From the NCBI GenBank assembly GCA_037962975.1, contig CM075671.1, positions 40,076,501-40,140,500 on the forward strand: 64,000 nucleotides of DNA. Reading direction: 5' to 3'. Position 1 is the stretch's first letter. Each line of letters starts with the position of its first letter. This stretch comes from Clitoria ternatea (lineage: Eukaryota; Streptophyta; Magnoliopsida; Fabales; Fabaceae). Positions 48,001-59,383 of this stretch are shown here, in pieces. Below the pieces are notes generated by a model. It ran no database searches. It had not been told where the DNA came from and saw only the letters and a list, made by a program, of their open reading frames with translations. Both the position numbers and the translations under genes were made by a program.

Positions 48001-50173
48001 TTCACAACTTCATCCACATTCTGAATAGTGTACATTTTGTATAGCGTACATAAACTTGTTAAACACTCCAAGATATGAGTTATATTTTTATATATATTGT
48101 TGTGGCCAAATAATCATTACATTATATTAACAAATGCAAATGATTATGTCACATTTTATATTTAAGGGTCATTTTGTTTGGTCAGGGATACCAGTTTTGG
48201 ACAAGAACAGACGAGGAAGGGTACTTCTCAATTGATAATATACGTACCGGAGATTACAATCTCTATGCTTGGGTTCCAGGTTTCATTGGAGAGTATTGGA
48301 ACAATGCTATCCTCACTATAACCCCAGGTTCAATTTATATTTTATATTAGGATAGAACATGTGGTTGTGGATATATAAGCAATAATTTTATGGATAAAGT
48401 TTACTCTGAAATTAAATTGAATTTATATGTCCAATGAAGTATACAATTCAAACTGGGTTAACTCGTGAAATGTACATACTAATTTCAATCTATTAAAAAT
48501 CAATAATAATTATTCTTTAAGTGATATGAAGTCTTTTGAAGGTACTTTCTCAATATACCACCTCTATGATGTTAATTTAGTGATTACGGCGCATGTTTAT
48601 ATTTCAGCCCATATTTATGAAATATTATACGAACAACGCAACATGCAGGTTGTGAAATAGATTTTGGTAACATCATTTATGAGCCTCCAAGAAATGGTCC
48701 TACATTATGGGAGATAGGTATTCCAGATCGTTCTGCTGCTGAATTCTATGTTCCAGATCCCAATCCAAAGTACATTAATAAGTTTTTTGTCAACCATCCG
48801 GACAAGTAAGTTCCTATTATGATAAATTATAATTAAGAAATTTTAATTAGTATGATAAGAACTTTGATTAACAAATTAAGAATTGTTTTTTACTAAAAGT
48901 CACGATAAGTGCAATATTCATGTTATTACCGATACATTTCAAATATATTCCAAGAATAATTTGTTTCAGTATTTAATTAATGTCTTAAGGTTCTTAGGAA
49001 TATGCAACCTTAAACTAAGCTTTAAGTTTAACAATATGTTAGTTTTGCTCCCACCAAACAACCATATATATTCCACGTTAAAGTCTGGTCAATCATCGTC
49101 AGGTTTAGGCAACATGGCTTGTGGGAAAGGTATGCCGATTTATACCCAAATGAAGATTTAATTTATACAATTGGTGTCAGTGACTATAGAAAAGATTGGT
49201 TCTTTGCCCATGTCACCAGGTATACTCTTTAAAAGCAACAAATTAATTTCTTTAAACAGATTTTCTAATGGATGTAAGATTCAGAATATATTTTAAGAAA
49301 TCAAAAAATAAAAGGTTTTTATTGAAAATTGTGATAAATCAATTTTAGAAACTATGAAGAGAAGACTTTTATAAACACAATTTTCAATAAAAGCTTATAA
49401 CTTTTGTTTTCTAAATATATCATGTCACATGCATTAGAAAATATGTTTTCTTTTTAAATAAAGGATGAAGTTATCTATGGAAGATGAAATACAGGAAGCA
49501 AAAAGATGGCAGTTACCGAGGAACTACATGGCAAATTAAGTTCAACCTTGATGATGTGGAGGCAAGTGGAATCTACAAATTGCGATTGGCATTGGCAAGT
49601 GCAAATCTCTCCGAGTTACAGGTTTAGAACCTCACCAAAAAAAAAACCTTCATTTACGTAAGAAGTTTATAAAATTTTATTATCAACCAATTAAAAATAT
49701 TATAAATATAATTTTTAAAGTAGTTACTACAAAAGTTACAATCTTTACTTATAGGATAATCTATTGATAAATAACAGTCTAAACTTATTACATCATATAT
49801 TTCAAAAGATACCCTAATCTAAAATTATAAGCTAAATATTATTTGTTGAGTGTTTTACTTTCTATTCCTTATCTCATGTGCCATGATGTTTTTGGCTTGG
49901 AATTATTTAAAGGTTAGAGTGAATAATCCAAAACAAGATCCTCCTTTATTTACCACGGGAGTGATTGGGAAGGACAATGCAGTTGCTAGACACGGAATTC
50001 ATGGACTCTATTGGCTATTCAACATTGATGTGCTTGCTCTTCTGCTTAAGAAAGGGGTTAATACTATATTTCTCACACAGATTGTAGCTTCTGAGCCCTT
50101 ACCCTCCCCTCAAATTCAAGGAATAATGTACGATTATATTCGTTTAGAAGGTCCCAACCCTTTCTTCCCATAA
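39082..50173 (+). CDS. Rhamnogalacturonate lyase (polysaccharide lyase family 4 type), 15 exons
   Basis: Cleaves rhamnogalacturonan I of pectin by beta-elimination, normally in the cell wall. Exons: 39082-39123, 39223-39344, 39438-39497, 39603-39722, 39814-39933, 40061-40202, 41347-41529, 41634-41789, 41916-42022, 42505-42595, 48186-48327, 48649-48805, 49103-49219, 49495-49621, 49913-50173. All introns are GT-AG, phases agree, and the sum is 1,947 bp (648 codons plus TAA). Domain order follows the plant family: N-terminal lyase domain (about residues 1-205, with GFYSYAIFEHL and FHYMVVSDNR), middle region including HGWIS and ASEDFQKS, fibronectin-III-like domain (GYQFWTRTDEEGYFSI, about 381-430), and C-terminal carbohydrate-binding-like domain (GLWERYADLYP, TTWQIKF). 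The start MASQAVQLRIEDTH matches relatives that lack an obvious signal peptide. Intron 10 is 5.6 kb because of a retrotransposon. No coding lesion seen; expression is unknown. Confidence 0.93.
40203..41346 (+). other. Intron 6 of the lyase gene, with a possible coding relic
   Basis: 1,144 bp. The part 40320-40502 can be read as about 60 codons ending in RKSARMRIANSRMRNFVW and a stop, followed by a purine-rich stretch. It resembles the tail of a transposable-element or captured gene more than lyase sequence; no family is identified. Confidence 0.35.
42621..42783 (-). repeat. 3' LTR of the intronic copia element
   Basis: 163 bp. On the minus strand it contains a TATAAATAG box, near 42719-42727. 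Ends TG/CA intact. Confidence 0.85.
42820..47202 (-). pseudogene. gag-pol: gag-pol of the intronic copia element, one frame with four stops
   Basis: From ATG at 47202 one frame runs 1,461 codons to the stop at 42820. It is interrupted only by stops at 45583-45585 (TGA), 45142-45144 (TAA), 44056-44058 (TAA) and 43411-43413 (TAG). Order: gag with the CCHC knuckle (47202 to about 46310), protease (ILDSGASDHICN, about 46000), integrase (C-x2-C near 45500; DIWGPY; DNGLEF), RT (NAFLHGDL, YGLKQAS, YVDDIIM near 43770) and RNase H (STEAEYRAL, SRTKHLEIDCHF). By comparison with copia consensus, three stops clearly replace CGA, CAA and CAG. No frameshift is seen. Confidence 0.9.
47240..47402 (-). repeat. 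5' LTR of the intronic copia element, shared with a truncated tandem copy
   Basis: Same 163 bp as 42621-42783; the terminal CA is TA here (47240). It is followed on its outer side not by host intron but by more element sequence. Confidence 0.85.
47403..47826 (-). pseudogene. RNase H fragment of a second, tandem copia copy
   Basis: Almost identical to 42784-43206, with a 3 bp insertion near 47728. It ends abruptly in the RNase H region. With the neighbouring LTR it forms RH-LTR-gag-pol-LTR on the minus strand, the structure left when an LTR is shared between tandem copies and the outer copy is truncated. Just outside, CCCGATACTC repeats a sequence found about 55 bp inside the fragment. Confidence 0.85.
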
Positions 50174-50458
50174 AAAAAAATATTAAATTAGTTCATTAAT
50201 TAATCTGCATGCACGAACCTGCTACTTCTACAATACCCCTCCTTTTACAATTACAAATTTACAGTATGGTTTACTTGTCTTGTTCTGTATTGTTTCGACA
50301 TTGGGCTTGAGTTACAAATTGCCTTTTTTTCATATTGTAATAGTTAAATTACAAATTGATGATGTTACACAATTTTTCATTTTGGTTAGCCCATAAATGA
50401 CAAACATACATGCGAACATGTTAATGGGTTTAATGCAATGATATTTTCGTGAAGATGG
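50174..50458 (+). other. 3' flank of the lyase gene
   Basis: Probable 3' UTR followed by intergenic DNA up to the terminus of the Ogre-type LTR at 50459. No gene seen. Confidence 0.5.
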
Positions 50459-53400
50459 TGTCACGACCAGGATTGCGACGGGACGACCGACCCTTAAAAA
50501 TAGAACCTCATTCGTTTTTGAAATCCTTTCAAGAGAGAAAACAGTACGGTAACAGGGGTTTGGAATCCTTTTGAAAGAAAACAGACAACAGTAAGAACAA
50601 AGAAAGTAGGGAGTAGCCATCGATATTTTTTTAGGTAAAATACCGGAAAAACCTTTTTTAAGCATGGTTATAAAAGCGAAATTCTAAGTTTGGGAGTCGA
50701 ATTACAGGTGAGGAAAGTATTAGCACCTCACAACTGTCTATTATAAAACGTTTACCTCAAATTAATAGCATACATTGTAAGTAGCCTAGAAATTGTTTTA
50801 ACTTCTTTAGAAAAGGAATAGACAAAACAGATAAGGAAGTTTCAAAATAAGTTTAACAGGACCTCTCGTCCAAATTAATCTTAAATCGAACAACTTGACT
50901 AAACAATGACAGTAAGAAATTTGACTGAATAGTGACAACAAGAAACTTAACTAAACAATGACAGTAAGAAACCAAACAGTGACCATAAGGAAGAACAAAG
51001 CAGTGACAGTAAGGAAGAATAAAATAGGGTGAAAGTAAGGATTAACAGGACGTCTTGTCCAAACTAACCTTAATTTGTAATACAAAATAAAGATTAAAAT
51101 AAGGTTAAATAAGATGAGATAAAAGAAGTTGATTAAACAACACAAAAGATTAACAGGATGTCTCGTTCAAATTAACCTCTTTGTTATGAAAAATATAATT
51201 AAATGAAGTATATTGGAAATATAAGAAGACTAACAAGACGTCTCATCTAAATTAATCCTTTTTTAAAACATTATTATTTAATGAAAAACAATAGATTGAA
51301 AATTTGAAAAGATTAACAAGACGTCTCGTCTAAATTAACCTTCTTGTGATAAAGCAATTTTCTAAAATTAAATGGTATAAATTTATTGAGATTAGACAAA
51401 ATACACGAAAATTATTAAAAGGAAAGTGGGCTAGACAGGAGTTATTCCCGCTCCTACATATTCTCAGGTGTATTGAGAAATCAGGGTCATGTAGTTCTTA
51501 GTGAGAATTAACTTTTCGAAAATATTTGAAGTATTTTTAATTGATTTGATTTTTAATAATAAAATAAAAATAAAATTCACGAGGAAGGAAAAATACAAGG
51601 CGATTAAATTTGCACGTGCATAAACCTTCGAAATCTTTTAGAGCGCATGTAAGCAAAGTATTTTGCACGACACCTCAGATTAGATTTTATGACATTTATT
51701 TTAAAATGAAAGGAAATATGTATATATATATATTTAATATTTTTCCATTTTTTAATTTAATTAAAAAACTATTTATTTTCTTATCCCTAAAAGGATACTC
51801 TGATCTTAACGTTTTTCACTTTTTAATCTTAACATAAATAAAAAACTATTTATTTTTATTAAAAAAGATACTTAGATTTTATTATTTTTCATTTAGCCTA
51901 AAAATAAAAGAATTATTTATTTTATTTTAAGAAAAGGGATATTTATATTTTTTACATTTTTTAAATAAAAACTATCTATTATTTTTTACTTAAAGTTTTA
52001 GAAATAAAATGAAAGAAGAAAAAACCAAATCTAAAACAAATGAATAATAAAAATAAAAATAGAAAAATAGTAATAATTGTTTATGAACTAGTCTGAACCA
52101 GGGTCCAGGATCCGGTGTGGGACCAGCCACAAGAATTAATGTGAATTAGGGTTTGAACACCGGTACAGTGGGTATCCGGTATTGTAATCCGGTCTCTCAG
52201 TGGGAGAAACCGGTCTTGTTGTCCTGGAGATCCTTCACACCAACGTTTCGCTTTGAGAGAGGGCGAAAGGTGGTGTCACCTGCGAAGATTCTCTGACGCT
52301 CAAGTTAGAAGAGTGTATGGACTCAATGAGTACTCAAGCAAGGCAATAGTAAGAATGTGAGATAGAACAACGTAACCTTGCATGTGTATTGAAATGAGCT
52401 ATTTATAGTCGAACATAAGAAATGAATCGTTGGATAAGGGTGGGTCCCTTGGCTCTGAAAGCATGTTGAATATGTCAATCAATATGGCTCAGTGCTCAGA
52501 GTGTGTCAGGAGGGTAGGTCAATTATCAGTGTACGATCCTGTAATAGGGATGGAGGATAATCACCTTTCCGCATATTTCGCTGACAATTGTGCTTGCTCT
52601 CTGAGATAATTGACATTGACACATTTCGCTATGCAGGGTATCTTCACTGATAAGTTATAAAGAACTCTTATTTCACAGTGACCCTAGGGCAAACGGTTAT
52701 TCACGTCGTGGAGATAAGGTCGGATGAAGCGTCCATCGTAGCGAGGACGGATGGAGCATTTGATGTGGTAAGAACGGATGAGATGAGGACGGATAACCGG
52801 TGTAGCTTTGTCTTCTTATGATACCGGTTGCTCCCCTAATATGTCACTCTGACGTTATAACTTTGGGGACCGGTATCCAGACCAGATCAGTTTATTTTCC
52901 TTACTTAGGATTTCTAGAAACATAAATTCCTAACAATGATAACAAAATTAATAATAATGACCAAATATTTTAGTTTGTTTTGCTTTTAAAAGAAAAAGGG
53001 GTTTTTTTTTGGCATCATTGGGAGCCCATCACCATTTCAAAGAAAGAAACCCATTAGGGTTTTAGTTTGAAAAGAAAGAAATAAGAAAAGAGATGTAAAG
53101 CCACCAGAGAACTAAAAACGGTAGAGAGAAGGAGGAAGAAAAAAGAAAAAGAAAGGAGAGGGGGAGAAAAGGGAAACCGGCAGAAGGAAGAGGCGGCGAT
53201 GGGGGTGACCGGCCGACGCGAGGGAGGCGATCGACGCAGGCCGAGGTCACGCGGTCACGGTAGGGCGGCGCATTTACGTGCGGTGTGGCTAGATCAAGGC
53301 AATTTTTGCGAGGCTGGTGCCAGATCTGCTCGGGTTTGTCACGGGGCTGGGAGGAAGCAGGTCAGCTGTCCGACGGCGGTTGGGCGGTTCCGGTGATGGT

Positions 53401-53836
53401 CAGCGGCAGAGCACTAACTCCTGCTGTTTCCTCTTTTTTCTGTTTGTATTGTTTATGTTACTGATTTTTGTTGTTGTGGCTGGTTCTATTTTTTCTCTTT
53501 TTGATATGGGTATACTTGCTCTGAGTTAAGAGAAAAGATAGGGAGAGGCTTTTGATTTTTTAGAGTGATTATGGGTTGTGTATTGCTTTTCTGTTGTTGC
53601 TCTTATTATATTCACAATTTTACTTCCATTTTTGTTCCTTGCTTGTGGATACAATTTTTCCATTTTTGAGTTTACTTGTGGACTTAACATTGACATTGTG
53701 ATATATCCCTTCCATTTGCCAAAAGAGTGAAGATAGAGAAGGGAAAGTAGGAAAGCTGATAGGATATCTAAAAAAAGGGGGAAAATAATAAGAATGAAAT
53801 AAAAATAAAAAAACAAAACTAAAAGGGGTGTTCACA
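50459..53836 (-). repeat. 3' LTR of the Ogre/Tat-type element (split by a solo LTR)
   Basis: On the minus strand it begins TGTGAACACCCC directly after the polypurine tract and ends GGTCGTGACA. About 2.57 kb without the nested copy at 52084-52889. It contains a repeated 'acaagacgtctcgtc' motif (50860-51340, at least five diverged copies) and a GC-rich patch at about 53190-53400 in otherwise AT-rich DNA. No gene is supported here. Confidence 0.7.
52084..52889 (-). mobile_element. Solo LTR, ACCGGT-rich family, copy 2
   Basis: 806 bp between perfect TSDs GTTTA (52079-52083 and 52890-52894). On the minus strand it starts TGATCTGGTCTGG and ends AGTTCA, and the TATAAATAG box is at 52399-52407. The same family as 28725-29369, longer in the middle. 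Confidence 0.88.
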
Positions 53837-53851
53837 GCTGCCCCTCTTTAC
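53837..53851 (-). other. Polypurine tract of the Ogre/Tat-type element
   Basis: GTAAAGAGGGGCAGC on the minus strand, immediately before the TG of the 3' LTR. It overlaps one arm of a 60 bp palindrome. Confidence 0.7.
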
Positions 53852-53905
53852 TTTCATTCCGCGGAAATATGAATGTCTCATTCATATCGCGGAAAGGAAG
53901 TAAAG
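53846..53905. repeat. 60 bp palindrome next to the polypurine tract
   Basis: Arms CTTTACTTTCATTCCGCG and its near reverse complement CGCGGAAAGGAAGTAAAG, plus inner ATATGAATG/CATTCATAT, around a TCT loop. It could form a strong stem-loop in RNA or single-stranded DNA. Confidence 0.8.
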
Positions 53906-53989
53906 ATGTGGACATTGTTTCTAAGTTGGCGTCTTTGAAACCTGTGTTTATAAAGGCTCAAAAGGATGCCAACTTTGGCGATGAAGAAA

Positions 53990-55280
53990 CTAAACGGGTG
54001 TTGACTTTTAAAAGGAAACTAATTTTTGACAACAAGAAAATTGAAAGGTGTCAGCTTTAATAGTAGGAAATTTGAAAGGTACAAACTTTGGCAATAAAGA
54101 GACTTAAAATGTGTTGATTCTCACAACAAGAAGTTTAAAGAGGCGCCAACTTTGGCAAATGAGAAATTTAAAAGTGCCAACTTTGGGAATAAGGGAACTT
54201 AAATGGGGCCAGCTTTTGACGATAAGAAAATTTAAAAGTGCCAACCCTAGGCGATAAAAGCTTGAAGAGGTGCCAACTTTGGCAATGAGAAAGCGTTAAA
54301 AACTTAGAAAGATGCCAACTTCAGCAATGAGAAAGCTTAAAAGGTGCGATAAAAACTTAAAGATGTGCCATCTTTGGCAATGAGAAAATTTGAAAATGCC
54401 AATCCTTGGCGATAAAAACTTAAAGAGGTGTCAACTTTGGTAATGAGAAAGCTTGAAAGGTACGATAAAAACTTAAAGAAGTGCCAACTTCAACAATGAG
54501 AAAATTTGAATGTGCCAATCCTTGGCGATAAAAACTTAAAGAGGTGCTAACTTCGGCAATGAGAAAATTTAAAAGATGCGATAAAAACTTAAAGAGGTGC
54601 TAACTTCAATAATGAGAAAACTTAAAAGGTGCAATAAAAACTTAAAGAGGTGCCAACTTTGGCAATGAGAAAGCTTAAAAGGTGCGATAAAAGCTTAAAG
54701 AGATGCCAACTTCGGCAATGAGAAAGCTTAAAAGGTGCGATAAAAGCTTAAAGAGGTGCAAACTTCGGCAATGGGAAAGCTTAAAAGGTGCGATGAAAAC
54801 TTAAAGAGGTGCCAACTTCAACAATGAGAAAGCTTGAAAGGTGCGATGAAAACTTAAAGGGGTGCCAACTTTGGCAATAAGAAAGCTTAAAAGGTGTGAT
54901 AAAAACTTAAAGAGGTTCCAACTTCGGCAATGAGAAAATTTGAAAGTGTCAATCCTTGGCGATAAAAGCTTGAAGAGGTGCCAACTTCGGCGATGAGAAA
55001 GTTTAGAAATGGTGTCAGTTTTGACAATAAGGAAATTGTAAAAGTTACCAACTTTAGCAATAAGAAAAATTAAAAGGTATCAACTTTGATAGAAAAGAAA
55101 CTTGAAAGGTGCCAACTTTGGAAATTGAGGAAAAAAACTAAAAAGGTGCCAGCTTTGGCGATAAAGAAACAAAAACTTTAAAAGGAACTAACTTTGGTGA
55201 TAAAGATAAGAAACTTAAATGGTGTCAGCTTTGACAATAAAGAAACAGAAACTTAAAAGGTGCTAACTTTGACGATTAAG
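53990..55280 (-). repeat. Minisatellite in the 3' UTR of the Ogre/Tat-type element
   Basis: Many diverged units built from 'gccaacttcggcaatgag', 'aaagcttaaaaggtgcg' and 'ataaaaacttaaagaggt'. In the core (54540-54900) the period is about 53 bp; outer units are shorter and irregular. Roughly twenty units in total. Short open frames here are accidental. Confidence 0.88.
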
Positions 55281-55898
55281 GTGTCGAGACTTAACACGAC
55301 TGTCTGCTACAAAATCCTGTAGAAAAGGGTGAGGAGTGCAAAGATTGAAATTCGAGGAGATTCCCTTGAAACTGCAACCTCTGAGATGACTCACGACTGA
55401 AACAGAACGAACGAGGTAACCCTAACTTCGGAGCGTGTGCTTAGCTCAGTCTTTGTAATGATTGCTTGAGGCGAGATCGAGTAACAAGAGCATCTTATCC
55501 TTATGACTTTAAATGGTTATTACTTTCTCATTTTATGTATTAGGGAAAAACACATGTTTTATCACATCAATGAAACTAACAACATGAATACGTATCAAAA
55601 ATGGTGTATATCAAATAGGTACAGAAAAAGGAAAGCAGGGAAAGTAGATGAAACAAACAGAGTCAAATAGAAAAGGTCGAGAATAGGCGAAATGGGGAAG
55701 GTTCACAGATCCTTTAGTGAATCCCTGAGAACAACGCGTATCTCAATCCCACATCACGACTTCGGGTTCACCCTTTGACTCTGCCACTGAGAAGGTAGTT
55801 CGACCATGATCCGCGTGCCCCATCTTGGACTTGTACTTCTAGTGTGGGAGGTTTTAGTCATATTACCAAAATTTTGACCCTAATTTTTGCCTGAGTCA
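55281..55898 (-). other. 3' UTR of the Ogre/Tat-type element, unique part
   Basis: No open frame or repeat recognised. It continues after the nested element at 59962. Confidence 0.5.
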
Positions 55899-55903
55899 TC
55901 TTT

Positions 55904-56475
55904 TGACGAGGACACAGCCAGAGGAACTTCTTTTGGCTAAAATAATTTTTTAGTTTCTTTTATGCATTTTTTTCATTATTTTAGATTAGGGTTAGAAAGC
56001 CTTTTTTGGCTATAGGTTTGGGCCTTACATGGTCATCTTTGCTTCGTATGTTTTTTTGGGCCTTGTATTTTGGCTATCTTTCTTATTTTTATTTAGTTTT
56101 AGTGTTTTTGGGCTTAGGAGAGAATGAAGCCCATTAGGTTAAGTGGTGTGACCCCCTTTAGCCTATATAAGGCATGCTTTCCTTTGTATTACTCACACCT
56201 TGAATTGAGAGAATACATTTTAGTATTAGTGGAGTTGAATTTTCCTCATTCATTTTAGCTAGGGTTTCTTAAAATTTGACAAACTCTTATCATAGGGTTT
56301 CCTCCCCTAGGTGGTGAGATTGAGGCTTATCCTCTCTAGGTGGCGCCTTCTCTTTCCCTTCTCTCCCCTCTTTCCATTTTCCTTCTTTCCCCCTTTCCTG
56401 GTTTTTACCTAATCCTTATTTTTTCCTTTGTCAAAAAGAAAGAAGAAGAAGAACTACATCCTCCTTCCTACATCA
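55904..56475 (+). repeat. 5' LTR of the non-autonomous element
   Basis: 572 bp with TATA box and a terminal GAA-rich stretch before CTACATCA. The primer-binding site follows after 2 bp. Confidence 0.9.
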
Positions 56476-58116
56476 TGTGGTATCAAGAGCCTAAGGTTCT
56501 TTTTCTTCATTCTTCTCTTTAATTTACGTTTTTCTTAGGTTTTTTTTTGTTGTTTATATTTTATATGCCTTCTTGTTAAGAAATCACAAAAAATGCATAT
56601 TTTCTATATCTTTTCTTCCTTTGATTTTATTTATGCATATTGATTGAGTCATAATATACCTTATTTATATGCTTTAAATTCTGTGTTATATGCACCATTA
56701 ACATTCCTTTTATGTGATAAAAAATTTGGTCTTGAAAGCTTTAATTTTCCTAGAGCCAAAATTAGGTCTTGGTGCATTTTTGGAGCCTTATCATTGTTCC
56801 TAAATTTTTGCTTGAATCTGTGAGTAGTGTGCTGAATTCTAGGCCATTAAAATTTATTTTTTTAATTAGCTTAAGGCTCCAAATCCTTAGTTAAACCATC
56901 TCACTTTTAGGTGGTTATTTGTGCTCAAATTTTAGGCCTTATTAGATTCTTTCCATAGTTTTCTTCTAGGGTTTATTTTGCATCTTTTTTGTCTAGCACA
57001 ATAGGTTCATTTAAATCTGAATTTTGCATATTGTTTTCTTACATTTTAAATGTCAAAAAAAAATCCTTAAAGATGCATGCTTATGTGTAAGTAAAGATTG
57101 CTAAATTGAATTTGTGATTTGTTTCTTGGTTTCAATTTTGGGCTTTTTTGTTGATCATTTCAAGTGCTAAAAAAAAGTAAAAATAAAAGCTTGAGCCCTT
57201 GTTCAAAAATTACAAAAGTTTGAAGGGTATCTTGACAAAATTTGAAAAAAAAAAGTGAGGGCACTTTATTTGCAATTGTTTGAAAGCCTACTTCACTTTT
57301 TTTAAAATTGCCTAAGAAACATCTTTTCAAAATTCATTTTACATAATTGTCATTTTCTTACACAAATAGTGCATTCTAGGTTTCTAGGTCTTATTTTGTG
57401 TGCTTGCGTTTTTTATGCATTTAATTTTTTTTGCTTGTCCAAGTTTTGTCTAATTTTTTTTGTCTTGGTAATTCAATTTCTTAAGTATAATCTCCATTCA
57501 TTTTCCCTTTTATTACTTCGAGTCATTCCTCTTGTCACATAAAATCCAATTTGAGTTACCCTTTTCTAATTTCACTTTTGTTGCTTGTCTTTATCTTTTC
57601 TAAAGTTTTGTCTTAGGGTTTTCATACCTTTGGCATTCTTTTGGGATAAGTCTTAATTTGATATCTTCGGGGTAGCATACTTGGAACATAGAGGTAAGAG
57701 TGACATTGCTTGAGGTTAAGGAACTTGAACCAATTTGGAGGAGTGGTGAGAGTGAAACACTTGAGTGGAGTGACCATTTTTTTCTTCTTCTTTTTCTTTC
57801 CTATATTTGCGCTAACATTTGTTTTGAGTTTTCTTAAGCTTGTGTCGTGGTGGTCTTGGAGCTTGAAGACTTGAAGACAATTGTATTGGAAGTAAAGCCT
57901 TGTAAAAAATTAAAAAAATAGTGTTAATTTTTTTTTCTTTGAACTTTAGCCTTTATATTCTGGGGTATTTACTTTAAGGACATTTAGCTTAAGGACTTTG
58001 GTTTATTTAGTTGATTAGGGGTAGTATCTAGAACTTAGTTTTTTTTTTGCACCTTCGACTAGTTTTGTATCAAGTGTTTTTTTTTGTCTTTGTTTGTTTG
58101 TTTAAATGTTTTAACC

Positions 58117-58515
58117 ATGTCTTCATCTATGACACGTAAGAAAGATAGAACACCTACATCATGTTTGTTTGAGCTATTAGTAGAAGAAATAGGTGCCCTT
58201 TATGCTAAGTTAGATTCTTATGAATCCAAGGATAATTATACCATAGAAAAGAAAAATAAAGGAATAAAAAAGGTTATTAAGGATATCTCTTATAAAATAA
58301 AACAAATGTGGGAATTCATTAAAATCTTTGATAAGATAGAAAATGAGAAAATTAGTTTTTGTTCAAAAGAAAAAAAGGAAAAATTAAGAAGAAAACATAA
58401 TGCTAATATGGATGAAAAAGTGAAATCTTATTGGAGACAATATGATAGGGTTAGGTTAAAGAAAAAAAAATTTAAAAGTCAAAATGAAAGGTGCATCTTA
58501 ATAAATTGTCTTTAG
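58117..58515 (+). CDS. Uncharacterised lysine-rich protein of the non-autonomous LTR element
   Basis: ATG at 58117 (MSSSMTRKKDRTPTS) opens 132 codons. The product is highly charged, with helical Lys/Glu segments between residues 45 and 90 that could form a coiled coil, and a basic tail (RRKHNANMDEKVK...KKKKFKS). No zinc knuckle and no known gag core is visible. It is the longest open frame of the interior and lies about 1.6 kb after the primer-binding site. It may be a degenerate or unusual gag-like RNA-binding protein, or a chance survivor. A further open stretch (59028-59240) has no recognisable domain. Confidence 0.4.
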   Translation: MSSSMTRKKDRTPTSCLFELLVEEIGALYAKLDSYESKDNYTIEKKNKGIKKVIKDISYKIKQMWEFIKIFDKIENEKISFCSKEKKEKLRRKHNANMDEKVKSYWRQYDRVRLKKKKFKSQNERCILINCL

Positions 58516-59383
58516 ACAATGATAGTGTGTCAAGTGAAAATCACCTAAATTATAATCTACTTATTCCCATCATAGATAATAGTAAGAGACCTCATGAAAA
58601 CAATAATATGGTAGAAGAATCCTTGCCAATTTTTCTTATCCCTAGTGAAAACATTGGTCACCAATAGTGTATAGTTTCATTAGGATTAGTCATAGAATAT
58701 GCATAATCACCATAGGATCTTATAGAGTTAAAATTTGTTTATTTTCTTTTGACTTAACTTTTCCAAGAGTTATTTCATGTTTTGTTTTGTTTTGTTTATT
58801 TCTAGAATGTATATAGGGTTATTGTTTTCTTGCCATAACATCTCTTAGATCTTTTCTAGGACCATTTACTCATTTTGAGCATGTTCATAACATTCATGTG
58901 CATAAGGGTTTACATGAAGAATTAGTTGCTTCTTATCTTGCTTTACCTATCATAGACCCTAGTTTATGTTCAATCACTAAGTATGATCTCTTAGGGCATC
59001 CAAATCCAGGATTTTTATGAGAGGGCTTTGCATGATTTGCACTTTTCTTTTGTTCAACCTCATTATTTTACATATGTCATCTCTTTTGCTCATCCATCAT
59101 ATTTGTTTTTTCATAAAGTTCTAGGGTTACCACATCGTTTTATATATGCCTTCCTTTGGACATATTTCATTGCATTTTATGATGATCATTTTGTTTTGAG
59201 CATGTCTCAAATAAAAAGGTTAGTTTTTGACCCTGGTTGAATACTTTCCTAAAATTCTTCATTTTTTTAAATTTTTTTAAATTTTTTTCTCTCTTTTATC
59301 ATAAGTGGTCTCATTGCTTTATTTCTTTTTGTAGATTCTCATATCTTGGATTTGAGGACAAATTATTTTTAAGAGGGGGAGCA

